Source: Limnomonas spitsbergensis (Eukaryota; Chlorophyta; Chlorophyceae; Chlamydomonadales). Taken from it: a stretch of DNA of 64,000 bases. Positions 1 to 9,900 of the stretch are shown piece by piece. Every line of letters begins with the position of its first letter. Position 1 is the stretch's first letter. A program made the position numbers and the translations under genes. Location: contig JAYJMM010000039.1 in NCBI GenBank assembly GCA_037349105.1, positions 5,672,501 through 5,736,500 on the forward strand. Direction: 5' to 3'. Under the pieces are notes generated by a model. That model was not told the DNA's origin and searched no databases. It saw nothing but the letters and a program-made list of their open reading frames with translations.

Positions 1-204
1 TTCTGAACAGTTGGGCGCCCACGCGGCTGAGCTTTGAGCGGGCTCAGAGGTGTAACGTTATTGACAAGGGATGGTTGTTTCTTAGGTATATTTCTTTGGC
101 CCTTGGGAGGTTTTGGCGCACGTTGTTTTTCAGAAGGTTGATGATGACGTGGTGAAAATGGCTTCCCTGTCATTTCACCCCGAAAAATATGGCGCGCGTT
201 TACC
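1..204 (+). repeat. Left arm of a 204-bp inverted repeat
   Basis: The reverse complement of this stretch recurs at 1113-1316, with one mismatch noticed near the outer end. The first ~60 bases are the conserved LINE 3' tail found at about ten places in the window (core GGCGCCCACGCGGC ... TAACGTTATTGAC). The inner ~140 bases are found only in these two arms. The window starts at the outer edge, so the repeat probably extends upstream. Confidence 0.95.
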
Positions 205-1112
205 TCAAGAGGCCCTGCTCAAAAAGGCTCGACCGCGTGGACACCTTACTAATAGGGACAGGAAAAGGGGAAGATAAAGTGAGTTTTACCAGGGGGGTTT
301 TACCAGTGAATTATACGCATGCATTTGCTCAAATTTTGCTGTAAGTTAGATTTAACTTGCTTCAGTTCCCTGGTGAATAAGGACAATCCGTGTGTTCCCC
401 GAAGAGTCCCCATTGCTTTAAGCGGCGTGTTTCCGGCAGCAGTTCTGCTTGTAAGTTGAGCAGTTTGGGGCGCGGTGTGTTTTGCTTTAACAGCAAGTTG
501 GGATGCTGGGGGGGAGTGTTTGTGGCGTCTGTAAGTAAGCTGGTTGAGCGTGTTTTGTGTGCTGAGGCATGCGGCAGGTACCGAGACCCGGGAGGCGTGA
601 GTCATGGGAGGCGTGTCTGTGCTGTTTAATGTGGGGAATATTCGTGCAGGAAAATGATGAGCTATGACAAGGGGGGGGCAGAAAGAAAATCAGGGTCATA
701 ATCCCCCTAATCCTCCAAAAGTCATCCGTTTGACATGGGAGTTAGTTGCACCCAAAGACTCTTGGGAGGGTAATGGGTATCTCGACTTCAAAAAAAAGAG
801 CCAACGTTTTTTGCGATTTATCTCACCACACATGACATTTCTCTCGCCTTCACATCACATTTATCTCGCCTTAGCATCACACTCGCCTTCAAATCGTTTT
901 TTTGACACGCGAATCATGCCATGTCCGTTCGTTCTGAATAGGGTCGAAGTTCGCATGCAGCATATTCATGAAAAGTTAGCTGACACTAGCCATTAGTTAC
1001 CAATTTTACTGGGAATGGCCTCGAGATACAGACGAGTATCGGCATTGGCAACAGTAAATAAATTCAGGCCAAGGGTCATTTGCCCCAATAATAGGAAACC
1101 GGCCGAACAGGG
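205..1112. other. Spacer between inverted-repeat arms, no gene recognised
   Basis: This 908-bp loop separates the arms. It is AT-richer than its surroundings and holds only short open frames, none with recognisable domains; the longest (110 codons, 664-996) has no supporting motif. A short degenerate repeat built on TCTCGCCTT with ATCACA lies at about 840-890. No transposase is visible. Confidence 0.5.
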
Positions 1113-1316
1113 GGTAAACGCGCGCCATATTTTTCGGGGTGAAATGACAGGGAAGCCATTTTCACCACGTCATCATCAACCTTCTGAAAAACAACGTGCG
1201 CCAAAACCTCCCAAGGGCCAAAGAAAAATACCTAAGAACCAACCATCCCTTGTCAATAACGTTACACCTCTGAGCCCGCTCAAAGCTCAGCCGCGTGGGC
1301 GCCCAACTGTTCAAAA
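1113..1316 (-). repeat. Right arm of the 204-bp inverted repeat
   Basis: Inverted copy of 1-204. Its outer end (1257-1316) is the 3' terminus of the minus-strand LINE fragment that follows, so the palindrome covers the LINE tail plus ~140 bp of flanking DNA. Confidence 0.95.
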
Positions 1317-2763
1317 GGGAGTACAGAAGGAACTAAAAGGAAGAGAGGGGGAAAGGAACAAAAGAAGAGGCCGGGAAGGCAAAGAAGACCAAGTCCAATA
1401 CCTGAGTTCCACTAGAGACTAGCCCTCAACAAAGCCTCTAAGAAAAGAAAAGTCCACAAAAGCAAGCGTATCCCACCCCTACTTGGCCGCGAGGGCGCCC
1501 CACTGATCAGAAGGGAGAAGAGAATAAACTAAAAAGGGGGCAAACAACAACAACAAAAATAACCAAAAGAGAAGGCCAGAAAGGCAAACGACACCGACGC
1601 CTCAGAATCCCTAAAGACTAACACTCAACAATGCCCACCGCACAGTCCACAAAAGCAAGTGCGTCCCACCCCTGCTCAGCCTGGTACAGCTGGTGGAAGT
1701 CAGTGGCAGCGCCCGGAGGACCTGCCCACCCCCGCTCCCGTAACTGCTCTTTGACACTAGGGCACTGGAAGCACACATGTAGCGCATCCTCTACCTGATC
1801 GCTATCCCCCCGTGCCCAACACCGCTGGCAACAGCGTGCCTCTCGCTGCTGACCGTTGCGCCGTCCTCTGGTATCAGCAGTGCTGCTCGCGCCGAGCCGC
1901 AGTCGCAAATTTATGCGCACACAAGCACACTCCCTCTGGCTAGTGTGGCTCTTGGCTTGCGCCAGCACGGCACCCACCGTGGACTGGAACCAGGCGCGGT
2001 AGGTCGCCACAGATCTGTGCTCGGTGGTAGGGTCCCTGGGGTCCCCACCGCCGCTTGCGTCCAGCCGTGCTTGCTCGTAGGCTGCGTCAACGAGTGCCAA
2101 CTCTGTGACGGGTAGGCGCTGTAGGGCAGTTGCTGCCTCGCGCAAGGTGGGGGTGGCTGCCCCCCGCTCCAGCTCCTCTGATGCACCCTGCAGATCTGAG
2201 CACCAGGTGCGGCCGCCAGTGCCCTGGCTAACTGCAAGCCGCAGATCAGCTGATATGGCTTGAGCCATGAGAGGGCTGTATTGTTGTGCCGCCGGTGATA
2301 CCGCTGCATTGTAGAAGCGGAGGATATGGGCCGATCAGTCTCGCTGTAGTGGCTGGAGCTGCAGCTCTCTCATGACTCCCCAACTGGCGGCTGATGCTGG
2401 TAGCCCCGCAGCCTGGCGTAGGTGCTGAAGCAAGCTGGACTGCACTTTGCTGGAGATACGTTGCTGCGGCCGAAGGTGGCTGGTGGTCCACACCACGTCG
2501 CCGTAGTTGGCCGCATGCGCTGCGTACACAGTGCGGGTTGAAAGATGGCGCCTTAGGCCCACCTTGGCTGCCATGCAGCGAACATGGTGCAGCGCGGCAG
2601 CCAAAGGCGCCTCTCTACCCTCCATGGCCCTCTTCATGTCGCCGCTTTCGTGCTGTGTGATGCCCAAGAACTTGAATACTTGGACACGCTTCAACATGGC
2701 ACGGTCAGGGCCGGAAATGCAAACATGGGCTGCCTGTCGGCTGCGTAGCTGAGTTTCAGTCAC
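1257..2763 (-). mobile_element. 5'-truncated LINE (non-LTR retrotransposon) 3' end, copy 1
   Basis: This minus-strand fragment runs from about 2763 down to the conserved 3' tail at 1257-1316. It holds the end of a reverse-transcriptase ORF, then a 3' UTR of about 350 bp that contains two versions of the tail core (about 1483-1515 and 1257-1316) separated by A-rich, CAACAA-type sequence. The same arrangement recurs on the minus strand at 24419-25260, and diverged on the plus strand at 25330-26176. The 5' truncation at about 2763 is typical of LINE insertions. No clear target-site duplication was found. Clade not assigned. Confidence 0.8.
1618..2763 (-). pseudogene. LINE reverse transcriptase C-terminal region, frameshifted
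   Basis: Two minus-strand open frames form one degenerate product. The upstream one (2763-2335) contains VFKFLGI, like the thumb-proximal FLG motif of LINE reverse transcriptases, followed by a helical region rich in A, R and H. The second (2268-1618) contains CCQRCWARG, then a histidine and a cysteine in DALHVCFQCPS, the C-x2-C ... H-x4-C pattern of the zinc-binding C-terminal domain (zf-RVT). They are in different frames, so a frameshift lies around 2270-2335. The YxDD palm and endonuclease domains are absent because of 5' truncation. The family assignment is by motif only. Confidence 0.75.
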
Positions 2764-2808
2764 CGTACGGTAAATTCAAGGCAAATTCAGCCACTTTTAC
2801 CCGTACGG
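2763..2808. repeat. Short inverted repeat with CCGTACGG ends
   Basis: CCGTACGGTAAA at 2763-2774 is mirrored at 2796-2808 as TTTACCCGTACGG. It sits exactly at the truncated 5' edge of LINE copy 1. It could be a tiny MITE remnant or a cruciform that served as the insertion site. Confidence 0.5.
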
Positions 2809-3035
2809 CATCTTCATAACCAGGGGAGTAATTATCTACACGACTTCTGAATGACGGCGCAATTGCTCAGCAGGGCATGCCCGCGCTAGCATGACCACTG
2901 CCAGCTGCCGTGCTCCGAAGTGGAAAATCGCCACTTGGTGAACCAGAGCAGCCGTTAGGTTCTGACACGATGCCAGCAGGTTTGCAAGCAAATGTCAAGA
3001 CATGCATACTGGTACTTAATTTTCAATAACCCCAC

Positions 3036-4091
3036 TTGCAGACAGCTCAATCGTCCGAACCCAACGTATCGACCGCGCAGCATGCAGACGTGCCCCGTCC
3101 CTCTCTCACCTCAGCGCCACTGAAAGACAAAGACCCGCCCCGCCGCTTTCTGACATCCGCTGGCTCGTGGCGCTCATGGTGGTCCTCGACCGTCATGCCG
3201 GCCTTCGCTTTGCCAGCGGGGGTGCGGCTGGCGGAGCCGTCGCCCGGCACTGCCTTCCACGACTGTCCGGAGCTGTCGTCAGACAGGAGCAGACTCTCGC
3301 GTGGCCGCGGCGACGGCGCAACGGGGCCGCCGCCGCCACCGCGTCCGCTCGAGCCGCAAGCAAGAGTGGAGGAGTCAGGTGGCAGCCTGCCCATGAGGGC
3401 CAAGCCACCGCTGTTGCGCTCGGACTCGGGCGGCAAGTGCGTCGCGCGACGGTCGGTGCTCCGCGGCTTTTCGCTCCCGTCCTTGATGGCCGCGCTGTCG
3501 GCTGGCCGGGCGGGGGGCTCCCAGCCACGAGGGGCTGACGAGGGCGGAGGTGGCCTCGCAAGGGGAAGCCCCGCGAGTGCTGCTGCTCATAGGAGCTTGG
3601 CATCGGGTGGCAGCAGGAGCTTGGCATCGGGTGGCAGCAGGAGCTTGGCATCGGGTGGCAGCAGGAGCATGGCATCAGGTGGCAGCAGGAGCATGGCTTC
3701 CTGCCGGGCGGGGGGAGCGCAGTGGCGAGTGGCCGAGGCGGGTGAAGAGGGCCTTGCGAGAGGAAGCCATGCAAATTCCTCTCCATTTCGGAGCCTGGCA
3801 TCCGGCCGAGCAGGGGAGGCGCAGTGGCGAGTGGCTGACGAGGGTGGGGACGGTCCCGCCAGGAGGAGCCCGGCGAGCTATAACGGAATCAGGATTCTGG
3901 CATCAGGCCGGGCGGAGGGCTCACAGCGGCGAGGGGCCGAGGGGGGCGGAGGAGGCCTGGCCAGGAGAAGCCCAGCCAGCTCTAACGGCGCCGGGATTCT
4001 GGCATCGGTCAGCGGGATGGACTTTGGGGGAGAATCAGTTGACGGTTACGGCGCGGATGTGGCTTTGGCCCAGGCTGCGCTGCTTCCTTAA
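3036..4091 (+). CDS. Low-complexity S/G/A/R-rich open frame, possible terminal exon
   Basis: An open frame of about 350 codons ends in TAA at 4089-4091. Its upstream edge has no ATG; the sequence before about 3042 (TTGCAG after a weak pyrimidine stretch) could be a 3' splice acceptor. The first in-frame ATG is near 3196. The product is rich in Ser, Gly, Ala, Arg and Pro, with a PPPPP run near residue 95 and a central SLASGGSR repeat, followed by longer imperfect repeats with LARGSPAS- or RRSPAS-like cores. No domain is recognised. All frames are fairly open here because of GC content, so this may be non-coding or a decayed exon. Confidence 0.3.
   Translation: MQTAQSSEPNVSTAQHADVPRPSLTSAPLKDKDPPRRFLTSAGSWRSWWSSTVMPAFALPAGVRLAEPSPGTAFHDCPELSSDRSRLSRGRGDGATGPPPPPRPLEPQARVEESGGSLPMRAKPPLLRSDSGGKCVARRSVLRGFSLPSLMAALSAGRAGGSQPRGADEGGGGLARGSPASAAAHRSLASGGSRSLASGGSRSLASGGSRSMASGGSRSMASCRAGGAQWRVAEAGEEGLARGSHANSSPFRSLASGRAGEAQWRVADEGGDGPARRSPASYNGIRILASGRAEGSQRRGAEGGGGGLARRSPASSNGAGILASVSGMDFGGESVDGYGADVALAQAALLP
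3592..3705. repeat. 24-bp tandem repeat inside the low-complexity frame
   Basis: About 4.7 copies of a 24-bp unit with core GGAGCTTGGCATCGGGTGGC; the period keeps the frame. Later units carry CATGG in place of CTTGG. Confidence 0.85.
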
Positions 4092-4567
4092 CTCTCACGG
4101 CTCTCACGGGGTTAAGCTTTCTTTCCTTCTTTTGGGGGAGAAGCCTTGCCAGGAGGAGGAGACCTTGCCAGCTGACAGGGCACCAGGGTTCTGGCATTGG
4201 TCAGTGGGATGGAGTTTGGGGGAGAAGCCTTGTTAGTGGGCGCCCTTGATGACCGCGTTGGTATGTGCCTGGCATTGGAGGCAGCATGAGCAGGTTGTCC
4301 TGCGAGATTGAGGAGTCCCAACAGCATGGGGCAAATGACGGCGGTGGTGGTGGAGGGACAGCGAGCTTTTGGGGGGGCATGAGCATGGCATCGGGAGGCT
4401 GAGTGGAAGAGCGTGTTGTCCAGAAGGGTGGGGGAGGATCAATGAAACCCTAACCCTTCACCCTAAACAACCACTGTCTCTTCTCCCTTCACCCTAAACT
4501 AAAATGTGACGCAGGCAACAGCCCTTTTGTGTGCTCGAGCGCACTTTGCCTACCCCATGAGCCTGTC
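4092..4567. other. Repeat-rich spacer, no gene recognised
   Basis: Contains imperfect repeats of TTTGGGGGAGAAGCCTTG (about 4127-4235) that continue the pattern of the preceding frame, then a short stretch with CCCTAA-like motifs (about 4446-4500). No convincing exon was seen. Confidence 0.4.
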
Positions 4568-4766
4568 GTGTACATAAGCCCACACCCACAATCCCTATTG
4601 TGTACATAAGCCCACACCCACAATCCCTATTGTGTACATGAGCCCACACCCACAATCCCTATTGTGTACATAAGCCCACACCCACAATCCCTATTGTGTA
4701 CATAAGCCCACACCCACAATCCGTATTGTGTACATAAGCCCACACCCACAATCCCTATTGTGTACA
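4568..4766. repeat. 32-bp minisatellite, left part
   Basis: About 6.2 direct copies of a 32-bp unit that contains TACATAAGCCCACACCCACA. The array stops in mid-unit at 4766, where the retroelement begins, and resumes at 13775. There are no unique spacers, so it is not a CRISPR array. Some units have CATGAGCCC instead of CATAAGCCC. Confidence 0.95.
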
Positions 4767-4795
4767 TGTCACAGTATATTACCGTATACGTGACA
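4767..4795. promoter_or_regulatory. Imperfect palindrome at the element terminus
   Basis: TGTCAC-A-GTATA, a 6-bp centre TTACCG, then TATAC-GTGACA: arms of 11-12 bp around a 6-bp spacer. The copy in A2 starts at 12896. The layout resembles a tyrosine-recombinase crossover site, but could equally be a transcription-factor site or hairpin. Function is inferred only. Confidence 0.4.
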
Positions 4796-5402
4796 GAACC
4801 GTGTAGACCGCAGTCGGCGGCCTCGGGGCCTCCGCAGCTTCTCTGCGGAGCCGCCGGATTTGAACTGAGACCTAGAAACCCGCTTACGCAGGGTGAAGTG
4901 CATAATTTACCGTACTCTGAATTGGGCCTGCCGGGTCCCTGTATCCCGGCAATCGCCTAAACTAGTTACTTCGTCCCTTTCTAAAGGACAGACCTCTATT
5001 GTAACAAGCAACGGCCGTCATCAGCGTATGAGACCTGCAGCTTTCACATAAGTCAGTACCTTAACCCGAGTCAAGACTAGCTCAGCCTCAGCTGAACTAG
5101 CTGGAGACAAGTGCCCCAGTAGAGTACCGAGGCCCTGCAGAAGCAGATGTACGCAGTCTACGCCTCGGCAACCTCACCGCGAGTCGCGCGGTAAGTGCCC
5201 CTTAACATAGCCCTGCTGGATCGCGACCAGACGGCCAGAAGGCCTGCGCTACCACAGTCAATTGCTAGACATACAAATATCCGACTCTGCTGCTTAACTC
5301 GCTGAGCACTCGCAGCCAGTGTGTAGTCACTGAGTCTGCCCGTAGGCGTCCGTCACTGCCGTGAGGAAAGAAGTCCGCCACGGACCTGAAGCGCACATCG
5401 CG
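4767..5402 (+). repeat. Repeat A1 of the split-repeat element
   Basis: Differs from A2 (12896-13531) by a cluster of about eleven substitutions near 4803-4827 and a handful elsewhere. It contains a perfect 8-bp-stem hairpin CTCCGCAG/CTGCGGAG (4830-4850) and the outer arm of the 23-nt fold-back (4968-4990). The clustered differences suggest a local replacement, not uniform ageing. Confidence 0.93.
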
Positions 5403-5425
5403 TGTCCTTTAGAAAGGGACGAAGT
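5403..5425 (+). promoter_or_regulatory. 23-nt fold-back sequence right after A1 (candidate self-priming site)
   Basis: The first 23 bases after A1 (TGTCCTTTAGAAAGGGACGA then AGT) are the perfect reverse complement of 4968-4990 within A1. Position and complementarity match the primer-binding site of self-priming retrotransposons such as Tf1, where the mRNA 5' end folds back. No tRNA-type TGG primer site was seen here. If correct, transcription would start near 4968. It could instead be an internal complementary region like those of DIRS elements. Confidence 0.45.
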
Positions 5426-6124
5426 GGATTTAGCCTGATCAGCTTGATTCGCCAATTCCTGCTAAAGGTGCTTGTGCAGCGGACTTGGAATTTTGTTTGC
5501 ATGCAAACGACCTTGGACAGCGTTTGAACTGCACTTTGCTGTGGTAATCTCCAGAGAGAGATTGCCAAGTTAAACCCTGAGAATCGCTGAGCGTGGCAGC
5601 TTAGTGTTGAGTCCAGGAGTGGCTTGAAGATCTGGCTGTGGATTTATACACCCAGCAGATAATTACCTGTGTGACTGCAGATTGTGATCAGGTGGATCCA
5701 ATCTTTCATCATTGACAGAAGTGAACTTGTGGATAGAACATCCAAGTTTGAAATCTTGTGGGTGTGCCAAAGGATCTCCGCAGGGACGCAGAGCTGAGCG
5801 GACACTACGCAAGAGGCTACATCCACGCAAGGCGTGTGACATCCACGCAGGACGTGAGACATCTAGAAGCAGCCCAGCCAACAAGGTGGGAAGAACTGAA
5901 AAGGCGAAGGAGGATTCCGCCAGATTGAAATTAGTGAGCAGAAAAGCAGGAAGGCAAGGCCTATCCTGCATATTGCAGTACCTGCCATCCGATCTTCATT
6001 GACTCGCAAGCCCTCACCAGATCGCAGTAGGAACAAGGGGGCAGAAGCCTAACGTTAGCAGATCCTGTAGGGGGTGTCGCCAGCACGCTTGCAGGACCGT
6101 GCGGTTCGTAAATTGCCTGTAGGA
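5426..6124 (+). other. Leader region of the retroelement
   Basis: No convincing coding sequence. This stretch lies between the fold-back site and the first ATG-initiated open frame at 6125; short frames here have no recognisable content. It would be the 5' untranslated leader, where a packaging signal might lie. Confidence 0.5.
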
Positions 6125-6895
6125 ATGACAGACGTAGATCTAAATCCCGATAGGCACCAGCACCCTGACGCCCAACGGAGAAGTGGGCGTCTGAGGGGGC
6201 TGGAGCCGGGTGTAAACCTGATGGAAGCTAGTGATGAGCTGGCTGCAGAAGCCCTGTTGGTGGCGGCGAAGCTGGCAGGGCCAGTGGGACCGCCCGCAGG
6301 AGACAGCAAGGTGCCAGAACCGGGCCGCGTACCGCCCAGAGAGGCAGGGGCGCACAGGGTAACCCGGTACGGAAATACGGTACGGTCATACGGTACGGTA
6401 CGGGTACGGTACGGTACGGGATTTTTGGCTGGGCTAGTCAGAAGATGGACAATACGGTAGTTCCGAGCGGTACGGTACGGCCAAACGGTACGGTACGGTA
6501 CGGATACGGTACGGTTTTTTTTGCCAATACGGCCGTACTGTGTAACCCTGGGGGCGCAGGCAGACGGCTCAGCACTAGTGTTGCACAAAGGGATCAGCCG
6601 AGGTGGGCCAGTGCCCCAATCAACCCTGGATATTCCAAGGCAAGGCCTGGAATATGCGCAGTGGTTGAGACAGGGAGGAAGAACCCCTGAGCTGACATTG
6701 GACCCGGCCGTTGAGGTGTCGCAGACCAGTGGCGCAAATCGGGACAGTGGTCCAGAAGGCGCACCAGAGCAGGACTTGCCCAGTGGGGCAGGGGCCGCGC
6801 AACGAGTCAAGAACGAGCCCGATCACGGTGATCAAGGGCCGGCACCTCGGCAGCCCCAGAGGGGGCAGCAGAGTGCGGGAGAGCAAGAGACCTAG
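6125..6895 (+). pseudogene. Leader ORF of the retroelement, interrupted by a MITE
   Basis: An ATG at 6125 opens a frame that hits stops inside the MITE at 6355-6550. After the second 8-bp flank the same frame is open again to TAG at 6893-6895. MITE plus duplicated flank is 204 bp, a multiple of three, so the frame is shared on both sides. Before the insertion it would have encoded about 190 residues, rich in A, G, P and charged residues. No domain is recognised; an N-terminal Gag segment or accessory protein is possible. The following frame (open from 6832) overlaps its end by 64 nt in another register; no clear slippery heptamer was seen. Confidence 0.55.
6355..6550. mobile_element. hAT-type MITE, 196 bp, with 8-bp TSD
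   Basis: Flanked by perfect 8-bp direct repeats GGGGCGCA (6347-6354 and 6551-6558). The ends are inverted: CAGGGTAACCCGGTACGG on the left against CAGGGTTACACAGTACGG read inward from the right, 14 of 18 matching. An 8-bp duplication and CAGGG ends are the signature of hAT transposons. The interior consists almost wholly of CGGTA/TACGG pentamers. It has no coding capacity, so it would have been moved by a hAT transposase elsewhere in the genome. Confidence 0.85.
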
Positions 6896-6930
6896 GCAGT
6901 GGGCCAGAATACGCGACGCAGAAGAGGCTA

Positions 6931-9900
6931 ATGAGAGTGGCAAGTGCTGCGCAGTGCGTTAAAAAGGAGAACGGGACGAGGCCCCGTGGTGGAAGTCAGG
7001 TGATCAGGAAACCTGCAGATCTGCAGGCGGTGGGTGGAGCACAAGCCGCCACTGCGGAATGGCCCCCAGTAAAAAGGAAGGAGGATCTGGCTCAGCCAAG
7101 AGGGTGGAACAGGCTAGGGCAGTGGGCCACTGGAGTGTGGAAAAGTGTGTGTGACGCAGAGCAGGCGGGGTTAAGCAGTCTGGCTGTGCCCCTGCAGCGC
7201 GCACCCTTGGAGGCATTGACCAGGTGTGAGGAGCAGCCAGGTAATCAGGTGTCCCCCAACGGCTGGTCCATGTTTGATATCCTCAGCAGTGACAGTGAGC
7301 CAAGTCCCAGGCACCTGATCAACTGTATTACGGCAGAGAGTGCCGGCCCACCCAGGCAGGATAGCCTGGTAGCTAGCGAGCAGCTGCACCTGATCAACTG
7401 TATTACGGCAGAGAGTGCCGGCCCACCCAGGCAGGATAGCCCGGTAGCTAGCGAGCAGCTGCACCTGATCAACTGTGTTCCGATAGGGAATGCTTTTTCA
7501 CCCAAACCAGTGACCGGTGGCTCCGAGCCAAGCCAACTGCAGGTGCAGGCGTCACGGCTGTGTTTGCAGAGAAAGGCAGTTCCTGTGACACCTGTAGGGA
7601 TCGGTGGCTGTGAGCCAGACCAACTGCAGGTGCAGGCATCACGGCTGTGTTTGCAGAAGGAGGCAGTTCCTGTGAAAACTGTGGTGGCCGGTGGCTGTGA
7701 GCCAGGCCAACTGCAGGTGCAGGCGTCACGGCTGTGTTTTCAGATGAAGGATGTTCCTGTGACACCTGTGGTGGCCGGTGGCTGTGAGCCAGGCCAACTG
7801 CAGTTGCAGGCGTCACGACGGTGCTTGCAGAGGGAGGCAATTCATGTGACACCTGTAGGGATCGGTGGCTGTGAGCCAGGCCAACTGCAGGTGCAGGCGT
7901 CACGTTTGTGTTTGTCGAGGGAGGCAGCCCATGTGACACCTGTGGTGGCCGGCGGCTGCGAGCCGGACCAACTGCATCCGTGGGAGCAGAAGCTGAACCA
8001 AAAGGTGGCTGAGGAACCAGTTGGCCCAAGTGAGGTTGAGGACCACGAGCACAGGCAGGCGCCGGTGCTGGTGCAGATGCACCAGCCAGAAGAGGATGGG
8101 CCTGTCACACCACCAGTGGCAGCAACTCCAGGAGGGGTCCAGGTGCCAATATCAGAACCAGGGGCGGCCCAGCAGGCCAGCAAACAGCTGGAGGCGGCAG
8201 AGAATCCTGAGGGGTCAGAGGAGCAGGGAATCTCCATACCCATGCTGAGGGAAAAGGTGAACTGGTACCAGCAGAAGCTCAAAGGAATGGCCAGGCAGCT
8301 GTGGATGGCCAGGCAGCCAGGGATTGCCTGGCAGATGAGAATGACCAGGCAGCTGAGGATGATGAAGCGTCGCTTGGCAAAGAAACTGCAGACGCTGTTG
8401 CCACAAGACAGGGCAGCTGACAGTGACGTGGATGAAGGTAGGAGCAGCAGGTCTCCGGTGCCAGCACCCGTGAACAACAACAACAGCAGGAATGTGTGCC
8501 TGGTAGCATTCCCCGCTGCGGTGCCTGCAGATGTGGAGCTGGCCAGGCTCTGGGAGGATTGCGCAACAGGTGACCGTCAGCAGCAGATGGACACCCGCAA
8601 TGCCATGCGTCAGGCCATGAGGTATTACCCCGGAAGAGTATGCATGTCCTGCGGGTTCGAGTGCGAGCACAGCGACAGTGCATGTGAGCACCTCATGGAT
8701 GCCAACATCCAGAGGGGGCTGGAGCCGGGTGAGGACCCGGCTGAGGCCAGTGATGCAGAGATCAAGCGCGAGGGAGCTGAGATCAAGCCTGCTGTGACCA
8801 GGCAGGCCCCGCAGAGCAGCAAAGAACCACAGGAAAAGTCAGCTGTACCGGTGGGAAAGCCGTGGGCTGACTTAATATCTGAGGAAGAGCTGCCTGATCC
8901 GATACAAGAAGAGAAGGGGCGGCAGCCAGTGACAGGGCTGCACCCAAGGCAGCCAATGCGACCACGCAGGGTGCCGGTTCAAAGAGGGGCGGGATCCACA
9001 GTCTACGGGACGCCGCTGTCCAAGTTTACGCCCAGTGTGGGCAGACCTGTGCAGACACCCAAGGAGGGATCTAGCAGCCAGATGCGAGCAAGCGGCAGCC
9101 ACAAGGAAATCCTGCGCGGATTTTATCAAGGTACAGCACAGGCGCAGGATACCAGACCTAGAGAGCGAGAGCGCTCCAGGGCCGTGGATGTGGTGAGCGG
9201 CGAAGGGGTGCCAGAGAAGCAGATGCAGCCATTCGGTTGGGCAGGACTTTTGCAGTGGGCAACAAACCTGTGGAAGGAAGTGTGCTCCAAGACATTCGCG
9301 CAGCTCCAGGATCAAGTCACAGCCATCGAGGAGTTCAGGGCCCATCATCTGCAAGGATGGGCAACAAAAGCCATGATGGGTATTTCCCACACCGGGCAGG
9401 ACAGGGCAATGCTGTTGGCCGCCCTTGGACAGATGTCCAAGGGAGGGGCAGGACGCGAAGCAGCCCTTGCTGTTAAGGCCTTCGCAGATGAATGGTGCGA
9501 CGGGGTAACAGGACATCAGGTGGAACCTGCATCTGAGCCAGAAGATGAGGAGGACCAGGTATGGGAAGGATTTGAAACAGCGGGGCAGCGGCCTGAGGAG
9601 CTCAGGGAAGTCCAAAGGTGGCAGCAGCAAGCAAGAACCGCGCCAACCCCAACACTCAGATCTGAGGTTTTTGAGGTCAGCAGCGAGCCAAGCCTCAGGG
9701 GGCGGCCAAGGGGCAGGGAAGAGCCCAGGGCCAGTAGCCCAGCCGCCAGCGAAAGGGCGGAGTTGACTAGCCGATCGCTGGCCAGGATGGCTGAGCAAGG
9801 CGTAGCAACGCGCAGAGCAAACAGGCAAGAGTCTTATGCACTCCTGCGCATAATCGAGGACAAAGAGAACACATGCCAGGAAACCCAGGTGGATTACATC

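Noticed and set aside
664..996. 110-codon frame in the inverted-repeat loop
   Set aside because: No homology-like motif, no splice context and ordinary length for chance in AT-richer DNA.
3047..3801. Overlapping minus-strand frames opposite the low-complexity ORF
   Set aside because: GC-rich low-complexity DNA gives open frames on both strands; no domain or splice signal was found.
4840..4900. tRNA-like B box (AGTTCAAATCC on the minus strand) in repeat A
   Set aside because: No T-stem pairing around it and no A box or acceptor stem. It is also part of the hairpin-rich repeat A.
4760..4960. 66-codon frame conserved in A1 and A2
   Set aside because: Both copies are repeats of recent common origin, so shared openness is expected. 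No independent support for translation.
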